Shown: positions 49,946 through 61,700 of the stretch, piece by piece
Numbering within the stretch: the stretch's first letter is position 1
Layout: every line of letters begins with the position of its first letter
Source: Ianthella basta
Lineage: Eukaryota > Porifera > Demospongiae > Verongiida > Ianthellidae
Direction: 5' to 3'
Assembly (NCBI GenBank): GCA_964019415.1
Contig: OZ025875.1
Span: 4,103,911-4,167,910, forward strand
Length of the DNA stretch: 64,000 nt
Made by a program: the position numbers and the translations under genes
Notes under the pieces: generated by a model
Seen by the model: only the letters and a program-made list of their open reading frames with translations
Database searches by the model: none
What the model was told of the DNA's origin: nothing

Positions 49946-50068
49946 TTTAGAACTCTCGGTAAAATTCAAAAGAGACGCAGGAAGCCCAAACTGACTTGGG
50001 TGGGTCCAAAAACATAAACTGCAATGACGTCAAACAAACCACCTCCGGGAAATCCCTATTCTGATAAA
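49946..50068. promoter_or_regulatory. Shared promoter region, SH3 adaptor / KCTD
   Basis: Two divergent start codons lie 123 bp apart, the tightest of the four divergent pairs in the window. No TATA box seen. Confidence 0.6.
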
Positions 50069-51964
50069 ATGGCCGAGCATCCGAAGGGTGGGTTGCGATC
50101 AAGTCCCATCATCCGCCTTAATATCGGAGGGGTGAGTCTTAGTAACAATATCTGAATCGAATGCATATTGCATTGGCTTGACCATCATTAACTTTCAGAA
50201 GCGCTATGCCACAACCGAGAGCACTCTCTCCTCTCATGGGGAGAACTTCTTCACTGCCCTTCTAGCAGGGAGGATGGACACAGTGAAGGATGAAGAAGGC
50301 GCCATTTTCATTGACAGTGAGCAAATTAATAATAACTATATTGTAAAGTAATCACTTTTCCATGCTATAATGCTTGTGGAAATGTGTAAATTATTTGCAG
50401 CAGTGGCCTCTTTGCAGCCTTGGTTATCCGGTCTATTGCTGCAAGGTACCGTTCCTATCAGAATCCTGTGCCTACTCCAGGCCTTATCCAAGGATTCAGA
50501 GCTAAACTGTGTGTGTATGTGTCAGTGTGTGTGTGGGGGGGGGGGGGGGGGGGAGGATATAGCTCTGTTTGGTGTGAAAGGCCATTGCTAGCATTGCTTT
50601 CCTGGCTATGTTTCCCAACCCCATGAACAGGGGATGGTGACTACTTTTCTCCAGTCCTTCACTTCCTGAGAACAGGCCAAGTTGACATCCCACCTACACT
50701 GCAGAGAGGGAGTGTAGCAGCTGAGGCAGAGTTCTACTGTGTCGATGCTTTCGTAGAGGCACTGGCCCAAGAGGACAGAGAGAGGGAAGAGAGGAGGCAG
50801 CAGGCTGCTCCGGAGAATGGTCAGTCCGCAATGAACACTAAGCCCTGTACCAGTATAGCTTGCTGCAACAGATAGTGACAGAGCTTCTAGTCCAGTCGGC
50901 CAAGGATGGTGGTGACTATCCTTATTTTGGCAATACATGTGTGTCAATATTATGTGTAAAGTTTGTTTCATGAATGGCTGTCACTATCACCTCCATGTAT
51001 ATATGTACAGGGTTGAGGAAGATTGAGAAGGGTGTGTACATTTGCAAGGAATTGAGTTGGGGCTTCATGTTTGAGGAGAATACCCTCCTAGCTGTGAGAT
51101 CAGATTATGTGAATGCAGATGGACAGTGGAATGAGACCTTCATTAAAGCACATGCTGAGGTAAGAGCCAAGACCTGTGACATAGTCACTTGTCTCTTCAC
51201 TGTTTAGAATCCATCCACCTGGGGTATTTCTTGAAATTATTTACTCATTCACTATTTACGTGAATGTGTGCAGGTTGCACGTGCCTTCAATCGGAGGCAG
51301 CTCGGCGACCTGTGGTCTCAAGATACAGAAATGTATGCTTCATTTTATCAGAACTACATTGTCAGGGGCAACTACAAGACTGATGGCCAGGTGTGGTTGC
51401 ATTGCTGCTGTCTACTTCCACATACACACAACCCATGCTATTTATAGCTGTCTTTGGATACAGTTGTACAATAAACGATGGTGTCTACAGTCATTCATCT
51501 GTGATCTCTCTTCTTGTTAAAACTAAGTGCATGTGTGCATATAGGTTTAGGCAGCTGTGATGTATATGCAGAGCTAGACAATTTCCAACTCCCTTTTTTG
51601 TTCCTCTAGCTATTAAGGAGCTCAGTTTGAGTTGAATCTATACATGGCATTTTCTTATGAGGTGGCTACTTGTAATGTGTAATATGTTCACATTTATGGC
51701 CCCTGTACACAGACAGTTGAGTATAGTGTCACCAGTGTGGTGACCCCTCCCTCCTTGCAGACTGTAGTTATGGAGCTCCCTGTCAGTAGACATGGCACCA
51801 GTACCACCTGCATCGCTGTATTGTCAGAGGACGGCAAGGTGCTCTGTGTAGACGGGGGGAAGATTCTTACCATGAATGAGCTCTTTATCAAAGCTGGCTC
51901 TAAAAAAGGAGTGCTTGGTGTGCTCAATTCGTTTGTCCCTTTTGTCTTAACATCGTTTGTGTAG
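50069..51964 (+). CDS. KCTD-type BTB (T1) domain protein
   Basis: Six exons: 50069-50131, 50199-50316, 50631-50819, 51011-51159, 51274-51390, 51761-51964; phases agree, 279 residues. Residues about 14-105 are a T1-type BTB domain as in KCTD proteins: IIRLNIGGKRYATTESTL, AIFIDRDGDYFSPVLHFLRT, EAEFYCV. KCTDs assemble as oligomers and usually bring substrates to cullin-3 ubiquitin ligase. After a charged helix (EDREREERRQQ) comes a region of about 150 residues (VYICKELSWGFMFEEN, then NRRQLGDLWSQD, ELPVSRHGT) that I do not recognise. An AATAAA at 51472 inside intron 5 could give a shorter form ending soon after exon 5. A run of 16 G lies in intron 2 near 50535. Confidence 0.85.
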
Positions 51965-53037
51965 GTGCTAGATTTATACTATTACAATACATTTATCTAC
52001 AGTATGCGAGCATGTACAATATATATGTTACGCCCACTTCTACAGAGCTCAGGTACTTTCCTGCTCTGGCTAGTAACAGAGTAATTATAAATTATGTATT
52101 TATGATTATAGAATGCACTGTGTGCTAGCATGGAATCAATAATGCTATTAAATGTAAGTTAGCGAGTGTTAGTGTTAACCCATGCATGACCAAGTAAATT
52201 GGCTGAGGATCAGTGCAGACAGTCATGTGACTCGTGTGAATGCGACTCGCAGTCTCAAGATGCAGGCTGGCTTGCAGTGCACTTGAGCACATGGCATGCA
52301 GCCTTGTGTCATGGGACTGGGTAGGTGGAGCCTCCAGGCCCTATAACATGCAACTGGATGGGTCGACAGAGCCTCCAAATCCCTCATCACATGACTGGGT
52401 GGGCAGAGCCTTGAGGATGCATATGAATGGTAGGAGGAGCCACCCTGGGCAGTATGACATGCAGACGGCCAGGGTCACCCCAGCTGTGTGATGGGTGGGT
52501 AGAGTTACTGTGATCCATGTGACAGGCAGTGCTGAGTCCAGCACTGCTGCCAGTTAACCCTGATGGGAGGGGTATTTAAGGTGGGTCACATGCAACCAAT
52601 TGCGGAACTGGCAGATTTCCATCAGATGGTCAACTAACTACTGTATGCTCAGAGTTCATGGCTGGACCATGCATAGTGATGACATGCATGCATGCAGTTC
52701 AGCACACACACAGCTATATATGGTGCACTTGGTGTTATTTCATCAGGTACGGTATAGCATCAAGTGCAGTCTTCCTGCCTGATACATGTGCATACGTACT
52801 TGTACACAGTTGCAGAGTGTGAAGACCACCACATGGCAGTGTATATTAGTCACATGCATGTACATACTTGTCACAGAAACACAATTTTGCAGCATATGTA
52901 TAAATATTATACAGGTTACATATGCAAGTGCATGTGGGTTAATTATAGGACCAACAAGGCTGCAAATAACACCATATCCCAAGTACATGTACTGTAACAT
53001 GTGCATTAATTATGTTTAGTGTGTATAATATATTATA
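51965..53037. other. Gene-free interval downstream of the KCTD gene
   Basis: Contains, at about 52300-52520, loosely repeated units of some 55-60 bp built on CATGACTGGGTGGGCAGAGCC-like sequence, then GCATGCATGC-rich AT-rich DNA up to the retrotransposon. No coding signal. Confidence 0.6.
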
Positions 53038-53311
53038 TGTGACACTGTGTGGACCCTTGTGTTAACTGTGTGTGGATGATTGTGTTGTGTACACGTGTAT
53101 CTGTAATTTAAAAAGTTATGTATCCACACCTGATTAGAACTCTGTGATCATCCGGTTGTTGTTGCACCTTAGTCAGTCACGATCAGAGACCCTGTAGTGC
53201 TCACAGGTTTGGTTCACCTTGTTGCTTCATTGATTGTTGACTTGTGCCCGCGAAGTGTTCGTTGCATGCCCGTCCGTTTTCCAGCCCTAACGAGTTGTAC
53301 AGCGTTCTACA
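53038..53311 (+). repeat. Left LTR of the Ty3/Gypsy element
   Basis: Begins TGTGACAC and ends TTCTACA (TG...CA), 274 bp, same as the right copy at 58015-58288. Confidence 0.96.
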
Positions 53312-56300
53312 ATTGGCGTAGTCGGCAGGATTTTTGGAGGAATGGCGGGGAAACCAGTTGTCCTTCCTGACGCGTATGCAGGCGATGGGAACTGGGATGA
53401 GTGGCTCGACCACTTCGGTAACGTCGCGGCGGTGAACAAGTGGACCCCTGAACAGAAGCTACTGTGGCTGAAGGTCCGCCTGACAGGACGGGCCCAACGG
53501 GCATTTAAGCAGCTGTCCGAGGCAGCGCAGGGAGACTACGAGGAGGCTGTCAAGGCACTGCGCGAACGCTTTGAACCAGAGAGCAAGCGTGCCTTGTACG
53601 TGGCGGAGTTTCACACGCGCGCGAAGAGCAAGTCTGAGGGATGGGCCGATTTTGGCGAGGAACTCAGAGTGTTAGCTGATCGGGCATTCCCCACCTTGAG
53701 CACAGACGCTCGACAGCTACTGGCCCTACAGCAGTATCTGGGTCAGATTGACAATCCCCAGATTGCTTTTGCCGTGAAACAGCGACACCCTACCACAGTA
53801 GAGGCCGCGGTGAGTGCTACCCTTGAGCTAGAGTCGTACCTGCTTCCAAAGCAGCGTGTAGCACGGGTGGAAGAAGCGTCTGTAGATCGAGTTGGGGGAA
53901 GACCAGATGCCTTGCTGGAGACCATGTCAACCATCCTTGAACGCCTCGAGCGTCTGGAAACTCAGTCATCTGCAACCCGAAGAGACCGTCAACCCCAATC
54001 CAGAGATCCATCAGCCCCTGTCGTCTGCCACAAGTGTGGCAAAGAAGGGCACTATGCTCGAGGATGTGCAGCAAAGAAGTTGCCGGGAAACGGCCGACCC
54101 TCGGCGTAGTGGGGCCTACGTTCGAGGGAGAAGTGGAAATGCCCAAGCAGTGCCCTTCGCCAACAACTGTATATTCTACAGTCTCCGATTCATCATATTT
54201 TGTCGCCACCACTATCAACAATGGAAGAGTCTCCTTCCTGATTGACACCGGATCAGCTTTTACTATCCTAAGGAAAGACACGTGGGAGCGGATTTGCCCA
54301 AATGGACCTCCCCTTGAAGCCAGTACCCAGACCTTTGTTGGTGTGAACGGAGACAACCTGGATTCACATGGTTCCTGTGAGTTGCGCATAAACATTGGGG
54401 GTACACATTTTGATCACCGCATTTTTGTTTTGAGCAACATCACCACTGAAGCGTTGCTCGGGTTAGATTTCTTGGAAGCCCATGATTGCACACTAGCTGT
54501 TGGGGCTGGTGAACTCCGCTTTTCAGGGGGTAAGGTGCCGTTAAACAAGGCAGGAGGCGGGTGTACGCCTGGCCCTACTAAAGTATTGCGTGTTGCAGTG
54601 ACGACCAAGGTCCCAGCCATGAGTGAGATGGAAGTACTTGCCACCCCTGAGGGTCCAGTTCTGGGTGGGATCTGGTTAGTGGAGGGAAGAGAGACAGTCT
54701 CATCTCCAGTACTAGTAGCTCGAGCCCTGGTAACTGCTCAAGCACAGCAGGGGATCCCTGTCCGCATCCTTAACCCTGGAAAAGGAGAGGTAACTCTGTA
54801 CAGTGGCAGTCGAGTGGCTGTAGCCAGCTCTGTGGAGGCCTCCCAGGTTGTGGAGTGTTCAGACCAGGAATGTCGCGGAGTGCTCAGCGTTTCACGAGAA
54901 CTGGAGGGGAACTTGTGGCACACAGTGGAACGTGTGGGGGAACAACTGACAACAGAGCAGCGTGAGGTACTGTATGCATTTCTAGAGAGTTACGCTGACA
55001 TTTTCGCTAGCAGTCCTGATGATTTCGGCAGAAACGCCCAGGTGCAACACCAGATCAACACGGGTAATGCCCGCCCTATCCGACAACGGATCAGGAGAAT
55101 TCCCCCAGTTCGTAGACAAGAAGTCAGTCAATTGCTACAGGACATGCGCTGCAAGGGGATCATTCAGCCATCAACGAGTCCCTGGGCTTCCCCGATTGTG
55201 CTAGTGCAGAAAAAGGATGGGAGTATCAGGTTTTGCGTAGACTACCGTGAGCTTAACTCAGTGACCAGAAAAGACGCATACCCTCTTCCAAGGATAGATG
55301 ATACGCTTGACACTCTCGCTGGCGCTAAGTGGTTTAGCACCCTAGACCTGCTAAGTGGTTATTGGCAAGTTGAGATGGACGAGGCAGACAAGCCCAAAAC
55401 TGCCTTTTGTACGCCAGAGGGTCTCTTTGAGTTTAATGTCATGCCCTTTGGCTTATGCAATGCCCCAGCGACCTTCCAAAGGTTGATGGACTCGGTCTTG
55501 GCAGGACTGCAGTGGAGCAGTTGCCTCGTGTACCTGGATGACATCATTGTGATGGGTAAGACCTTTGAGGACCATTTGAGAAATCTAGCTGAGGTTTTTG
55601 ACCGTCTGCGTAGTGCCAACCTTAAGCTGAAACCGACAAAATGTGCATTTGCTTGCAAGGAGGTCGCATTCTTAGGACACATTGTGTCAGATCAAGGCGT
55701 GGCAACCAATCCAGCCCTAACCGAGAAGGTGAGTAATTGGCCAGAACCTCAGTCAGTCCGGGAAGTGCAGCAGTTTCTTGGATTGGCTAGTTACTACCGG
55801 CGGTTTGTGCAGGATTTTGCACAGATTGCCAAACCGCTACACCGGCTAACCGAGAAGTCATGCTCATTTCGTTGGAGTGCTGAATGTGCATCAGCCTTCC
55901 AGGAGCTCCGCCAGAGGTTAGTATCTGCGCCGATCTTGGCCTTCCCTGACTTCAACCAACCATTCATCTTGGACACAGATGCCAGTGATGTGGGAATGGG
56001 AGCTGTGCTCTCACAAGTCCAGGATGGTCAGGAGCAGGTCATCGCCTATGCTAGCCAGGTCTTGTCCAAACAGGAGAGACGCTATTGTGTCACCAGACGA
56101 GAATTGTTGGCTGTAGTCACGTTTGTGCAGCACTTCCGCCCGTACCTGTTGGGTTCGCACTTCACATTGAGAACGGACCACAGCTCCCTCACCTGGCTCT
56201 GGAAGTTCAAGGAACCCGAAGGACAACTTGCCCGATGGCTGGAGAGGTTGCAGGAGTATGATTTTACTGTTCTCCACAGACCTGGTAAGAGACATTCTAA

Positions 56301-58014
56301 TGCTGATGCTCTATCCAGGTTGCCTTGTCATCAATGTGGCCGAGAGACCCACTTGCAGACGCCATTCGCAGAAGAGGCTGCTTCCTTGGTGCTTACTGTC
56401 TCATGCAGAGGTCAATCTGAGGTTTCACTAAGGGACTTACAGCTTGCTGATCCAGATGTGGGACCCATTCTCAGAGGGAAAGACAGTGGTCAGAAACCAC
56501 CACTTTCGGAATCCTTGGCCAATGGCCCCAGTTATCGGCGGCTACATCAGATATGGAGACAACTCATTGTCCAGGACGGCATACTGTGGAGAGTGTTTGA
56601 GTCCAATGATGGGTACACTTCTCATTTACAGTTGGTAACCCCCACTGCCTTGAGGGAGGAAGTCCTACATGATGTCCATGGAGGTACCATGTCGGGTCAT
56701 CTTGGTGAAGACAAGACGCTGGCTAAACTCAAGGAGAGGTACTATTGGCCTGGGCACTTCAACGATGTGCAGAAGTGGTGTCGGACTTGCTCACAGTGCA
56801 CTACCCGGAAGTCTGCCCACCCTAAGAGGAAGGCTCCATTGCAACCCGTCACTGTGGGGTACCCGATGCAATTGGTGGCAGTGGACATCCTTGGTCCACT
56901 TCCCGAGTCGCCTAAGGGGAACTCATACCTGTTGGTAGCGGGCGACTACTTTACACGTTGGATGGAAGCCTATCCCATCCCGAACCAAGAAGCTTCCACC
57001 GTGGCCAAGACTTTGACCAATGAGTTGTTCCTGCGATTCTCCCCACCAGAGCAGCTCCATTCCGACCAGGGTCGCCAGTTTGAAGCACAAGTTCTTGCTG
57101 AAGTATGTCGGTTGCTGAACATCAAGAAGACAAGAACAACCCCCTATCACCCTCAAAGTGATGGACTCGTAGAGCGGTTCAACCGTACCCTCCTGAGCAT
57201 GCTGTCTACCACAGTTGGCACCCATCATGATACATGGGAAGAACATGTACGAGCAGTATGCATGGCCTACAACACCAGCCTGCAGCCAACAACTGGATAC
57301 TCGCCTTTTTTCCTCATGTTTGGAAGACAGGCACGCCTCCCAATTGAACTCACATATGGTACTTCGGACATCACTCCCCAGCCGGCAAGTGAATATGCTG
57401 CTGCACTGCAGAGGATGCTTGGTTCTGCTTATGAGAGGGTGCGGAAGAACTTCAAGTTGAAGTTATCCAGACAGAAGGATTTCTATGACCGCAAGATCCA
57501 CGGAGAGCCCTATGAGCGGGACAGTTTAGTTTGGCTGCACTCAGTGGTTGTTCCAAAAGGGCAATCTCGTAAGCTGCATCATCCCTGGACCGGGCCCTAT
57601 CGCATTGTGAAGCAGTTGTCTGATGTCACTTACCGGATTCAACATACCCGTGGAAGGAAACAGCGTTTGGTTGTTCACTTTGACCGCTTGAAACCATGCG
57701 TAGAGGGGACCCGATTCACTGATGAGGAGAAACCGTCACCTCCTGCCCTCACTACTTCCCCTACTGGGATAACCACAGAACCTCCAGTGTTTGGCAAGCA
57801 GCTTCAAACTGTTGAGGCTGACGACACAGCCTCCCGCCAATCTCCAAGTCTTTGCCCTGCCAGGGCACGTCCTCCAATTGGTCAACGTGATGTTCCAGAC
57901 ATGGCCACTCGATGTCCAAGCCGTTATCCTACCAGAACACACCGTCCACCAGATCGGTATGGTGGTTTTGTATTGTACTGAATCCGGGACGGATTCTTCC
58001 CACGACGGGAGCTG

Positions 58015-58288
58015 TGTGACACTGTGTGGACCCTTGTGTTAACTGTGTGTGGATGATTGTGTTGTGTACACGTGTATCTGTAATTTAAAAAGTTATGTAT
58101 CCACACCTGATTAGAACTCTGTGATCATCCGGTTGTTGTTGCACCTTAGTCAGTCACGATCAGAGACCCTGTAGTGCTCACAGGTTTGGTTCACCTTGTT
58201 GCTTCATTGATTGTTGACTTGTGCCCGCGAAGTGTTCGTTGCATGCCCGTCCGTTTTCCAGCCCTAACGAGTTGTACAGCGTTCTACA
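58015..58288 (+). repeat. Right LTR of the Ty3/Gypsy element
   Basis: 274 bp, TG...CA ends, no difference from the left LTR found by eye. Confidence 0.96.
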
Positions 58289-58761
58289 TATATATAAAGT
58301 GTCTTCACAGTCTAAAGTCTATGGGTGGATGCATGGGTGTGCATGCTGTTAATTGTATCCATATAATTATTGAAGCTTGGACACATTTCAAAGGAGCCAC
58401 AGGAAAGTTGTCCACATCCTTCCAGTATGCAGGCCATGCAGCCACAGAGTTGGCTATAAATTGCCACACTTAGCTAATTCTGCATTCAATTACGATAGCT
58501 CATGCATTAATTGCACCACATAGCCAGCACACAAGTAATTGCGGAATGAATTATGTACAGCACAGTATAGTGTTACAATATCAATTTATAATTATATATA
58601 CAGGATGCAAAAATAACACTAGTATATCAATTTGCAGGTTGGGTATGTAGCTCTACTTATAATTAGATACTAGTAATGAAATTCATATAGGTATATACAA
58701 AACAGTTGATGTAATATACAATTTATACTTTACAATTCAGCTGTAATCAATCTTCATGCAC
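58289..58761. other. Gene-free interval between the retrotransposon and the LRR gene 3' end
   Basis: AT-rich, with no coding signal or repeat family recognised. It presumably includes the 3' untranslated region of the leucine-rich-repeat gene. Confidence 0.5.
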
Positions 58762-61700
58762 TTATAATACAGAGTTGACTTTTTCACTGGCAAATTTAAA
58801 GTAGCATGTGATAGCAATGATTAGAAAAGCAGGCACTGTGATCCACACACACCACAGACACCAAGTCAGCAGCGTATTGACACAGATGCGTCTGGTAATG
58901 ATGTTGAAGCTAACATTGCCATCCTTGAGGAGGCAAGTTCCAACACCTGATCTGACATGAGGTCTGGCATACAGGTACCCGTGCCTGTACTTGCTGCAGT
59001 AAGCAAGACACATAAGTAGTAGGGTGACTACGCATCTCTCTCATGATCATGAGGCTAGGGTTGAGCAAGATAAAGAGTACTCTCTGACCATTAGCGACAC
59101 CTCCACACATAAACATTTTACCAAACAGTCTATTATAGCTAGTCCTCAATGGTATGAGCAGCTTTGCACCAGCACATGCTAGCTGAATTCTATAAATACT
59201 ATAATGGAATTTCTCAATTGAGATCTACATTAATAGCCTGCCACCGTGAAGACATTAGCATAATCAATAGAATTGTAGCAAAGCAGCTTCATTAAAATTT
59301 ATCTCACTTGTTTCCTACGGCAGTGGCACATGGCTAGTGAGAGGCACTAAATCTCAGGGTTCAGATTAATGATGCTCAGATAATTTTAGCTATTTCATGT
59401 ATAGCAAGCGAGCAAGGCATGTGTATATGTTGCTGGCTTGCCATTTTCCAACATTTAATCTCAGCAAAAGCTTCCTCCTCTTCTGTTTCAATTCAGTAAC
59501 AATATTTTGGGGAGGAGCAGTCGCAGTCTGCAGGGTCAACTTTTGCAGTGACGTGTTCTCTGCTACACCTTTGAGAAGGGCAGTAGCAACGTTGGTCCAA
59601 TTCAAGTGATGACATGTGATTGTAATGCTCTTGACAGTTGTACTTTCTCTCACAGCTGCTTCCACTGCTTTTAAAATCTCTTCATCTTCAACATCCCCAT
59701 TGCATACCTGCATGAGAGATATCACAGCCTAGACATTTGCATCACAGGCACAAATACCTTAGTAAACCATGGACTCTTCATCGAACAAAAATTGAATTAA
59801 TTAGTAAATGCAATGATGCACATCTATATTATATATTAGGCCTTCTCTATAGTATACCTATGCTTATAACGCTACAGGGTACAATCTTCCAACCTGGTTA
59901 TCCGAGTACCATGGCTTGATCTTCAACACCTCCAGTGTTCCTTTCTGCCCAAGTCCACTAATCAACATTGATGCTATATCAGATGGGATAATCTGGTGTG
60001 CATCCCAAAAGATCAGTTTCTTCGTAGAAAGCTTGCACAAGTGATTGACACAGTCAGCCAGTGTACCAGAGTCTGCAATGGGAAATGTATACTAGTACCG
60101 TTATATACTGGCATATATATATAATTAGACTATGATGCAACAAATTGCTGTAATCTGATTAGTCCAATGGAGGTGCTCTAAATTGCTTATATACCACCTC
60201 TGATTCAACTTATACCACCTCTGGTAGCTTCTGGCACTTTACGGCAAACTTTTGACAATGTAACTGCGACAAGCTTGGAGTGAAATTAACATTAGCAACA
60301 TTCCAAGGTACTTCACAGCAGCTGGGCCTCGCAATTAAGGTCGTTTCTGTGCAGTTTATGCTGCTGTTTGACCACTCGGCTATCTTTTTGTCGGCAGTTC
60401 TCAGTAGAACTGGCTAGCGTGGTCCTTCCCCGTATTGACGCTGGTTGCTATCATAGTCTAAACATCTTATACCAAGCTCCTTCGGTGTCTACGGAATTTA
60501 GAACACCCTGGAAACCAATATAGAGGCCCTTGCAATAGTAATCGGTTTCCTACGGAGTTCTAAATCCCTTAGACTCCTCAGATCTCGGTATAACCTATAT
60601 TTATACTGAGACCTACCTATATTATGCTCTGTTATTTTTTAGAAGTGTATATACCTATTGTACATATAGTAAACTTGTTCTGAAGTATATAGACATGTAC
60701 TACAGATACAGTACAATAAAATTATACTGAAGCAGCCCACACTCATTATCCATAACTTGTTATACAACAATTATTATAGTTATGCTGGCCTTAGTGCTCA
60801 TATTCATACAATAATAGCATACTGGAGTGTATGTATGGCTATCTAAACAGGAGCTGCTAGGCACTGAAATCCTCAATACTGCAGGGTGTACATCTAGATA
60901 GAGCTTGGATGACTTTGTGCAATTCATTATTCACAGCTTATGAAGGTTAATGTTTTGTGCACAGCTACATGGACTGTAGACACACACTTGATACACATTT
61001 AAGCACTCACAACTGAAGTCGAACCCCTTTAGTATAAATTCCTCTGGTGGTCTGCTAATATTCGCCAGAATGCACTCAGTCACAAAGTCATCTTTGTATT
61101 GCAACTCCATCCTAAATGTCTTCAACATCTTGAACTTGAACAAGCCTGCTTTGGGGGCTGATACTGTCCTGTGTTGGATCTGGGTAAAGAAATGGAACCA
61201 GCCTGCTTTGGGAGCTGCTGTTGCACTGTGCAGGGCCTGGGTAAAGAGAGAGGTGCACCAAACTAGAGACTTTGCATGGCAAGAACCCAGCAGCAATTGT
61301 TCTGCATAAGAAAAAACTGTACAATACCTTGTCATGAAATTCTGCTTAAGCCCTACTATTGGATGTTATAATACCCATTCTAAAATGTTGTCTTTTCACA
61401 TGTGGTCCCATGTACCAAATTTACGGGGAGGCAGGAGCAATGGCTGACCAAAAGCCGAGCAGAGGCAGAGTCAAAGGTATATGATCACTTTCAGGTTAGC
61501 CACTGCATGTCTAGTGCAGTGAAACAGCACCATGGTCTCCCTTAAGGAGCTATAGCATGCATGCACAGTCAGCATTAAAGGTTGAGGCAATATGGAGCCA
61601 GGTTCCCATCAATATATATCATAATTATACATCCTCCAGCTCTAGAGGTTTACAGTGACAGTAGAGCAGCTAGGGACTCCTCCATAAACGTTCACAGTCT

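Larger units (their letters stand above)
53038..58288 (+). mobile_element. Ty3/Gypsy LTR retrotransposon, looks whole
   Basis: A 5251-bp element with two 274-bp LTRs (53038-53311 and 58015-58288), flanked on both sides by TATA, a likely 4-bp target duplication. The LTRs read the same base for base by eye, which points to a very recent insertion. A TGGCG-type primer-binding site follows the left LTR. Parts in order: gag with a CCHC zinc knuckle (53342-54109), then pol (54034-57981) with protease, reverse transcriptase, RNase H and integrase. Gag and pol overlap in different frames, as in relatives that use frameshift read-through. No envelope-like frame is present. It lies between the KCTD gene and the leucine-rich-repeat gene and disrupts neither. 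Confidence 0.96.

Noticed and set aside
50528-50552. Run of G as a possible regulatory quadruplex
   Set aside because: A single homopolymer in an intron, next to a TG tract; more likely simple slippage or an assembly artefact.
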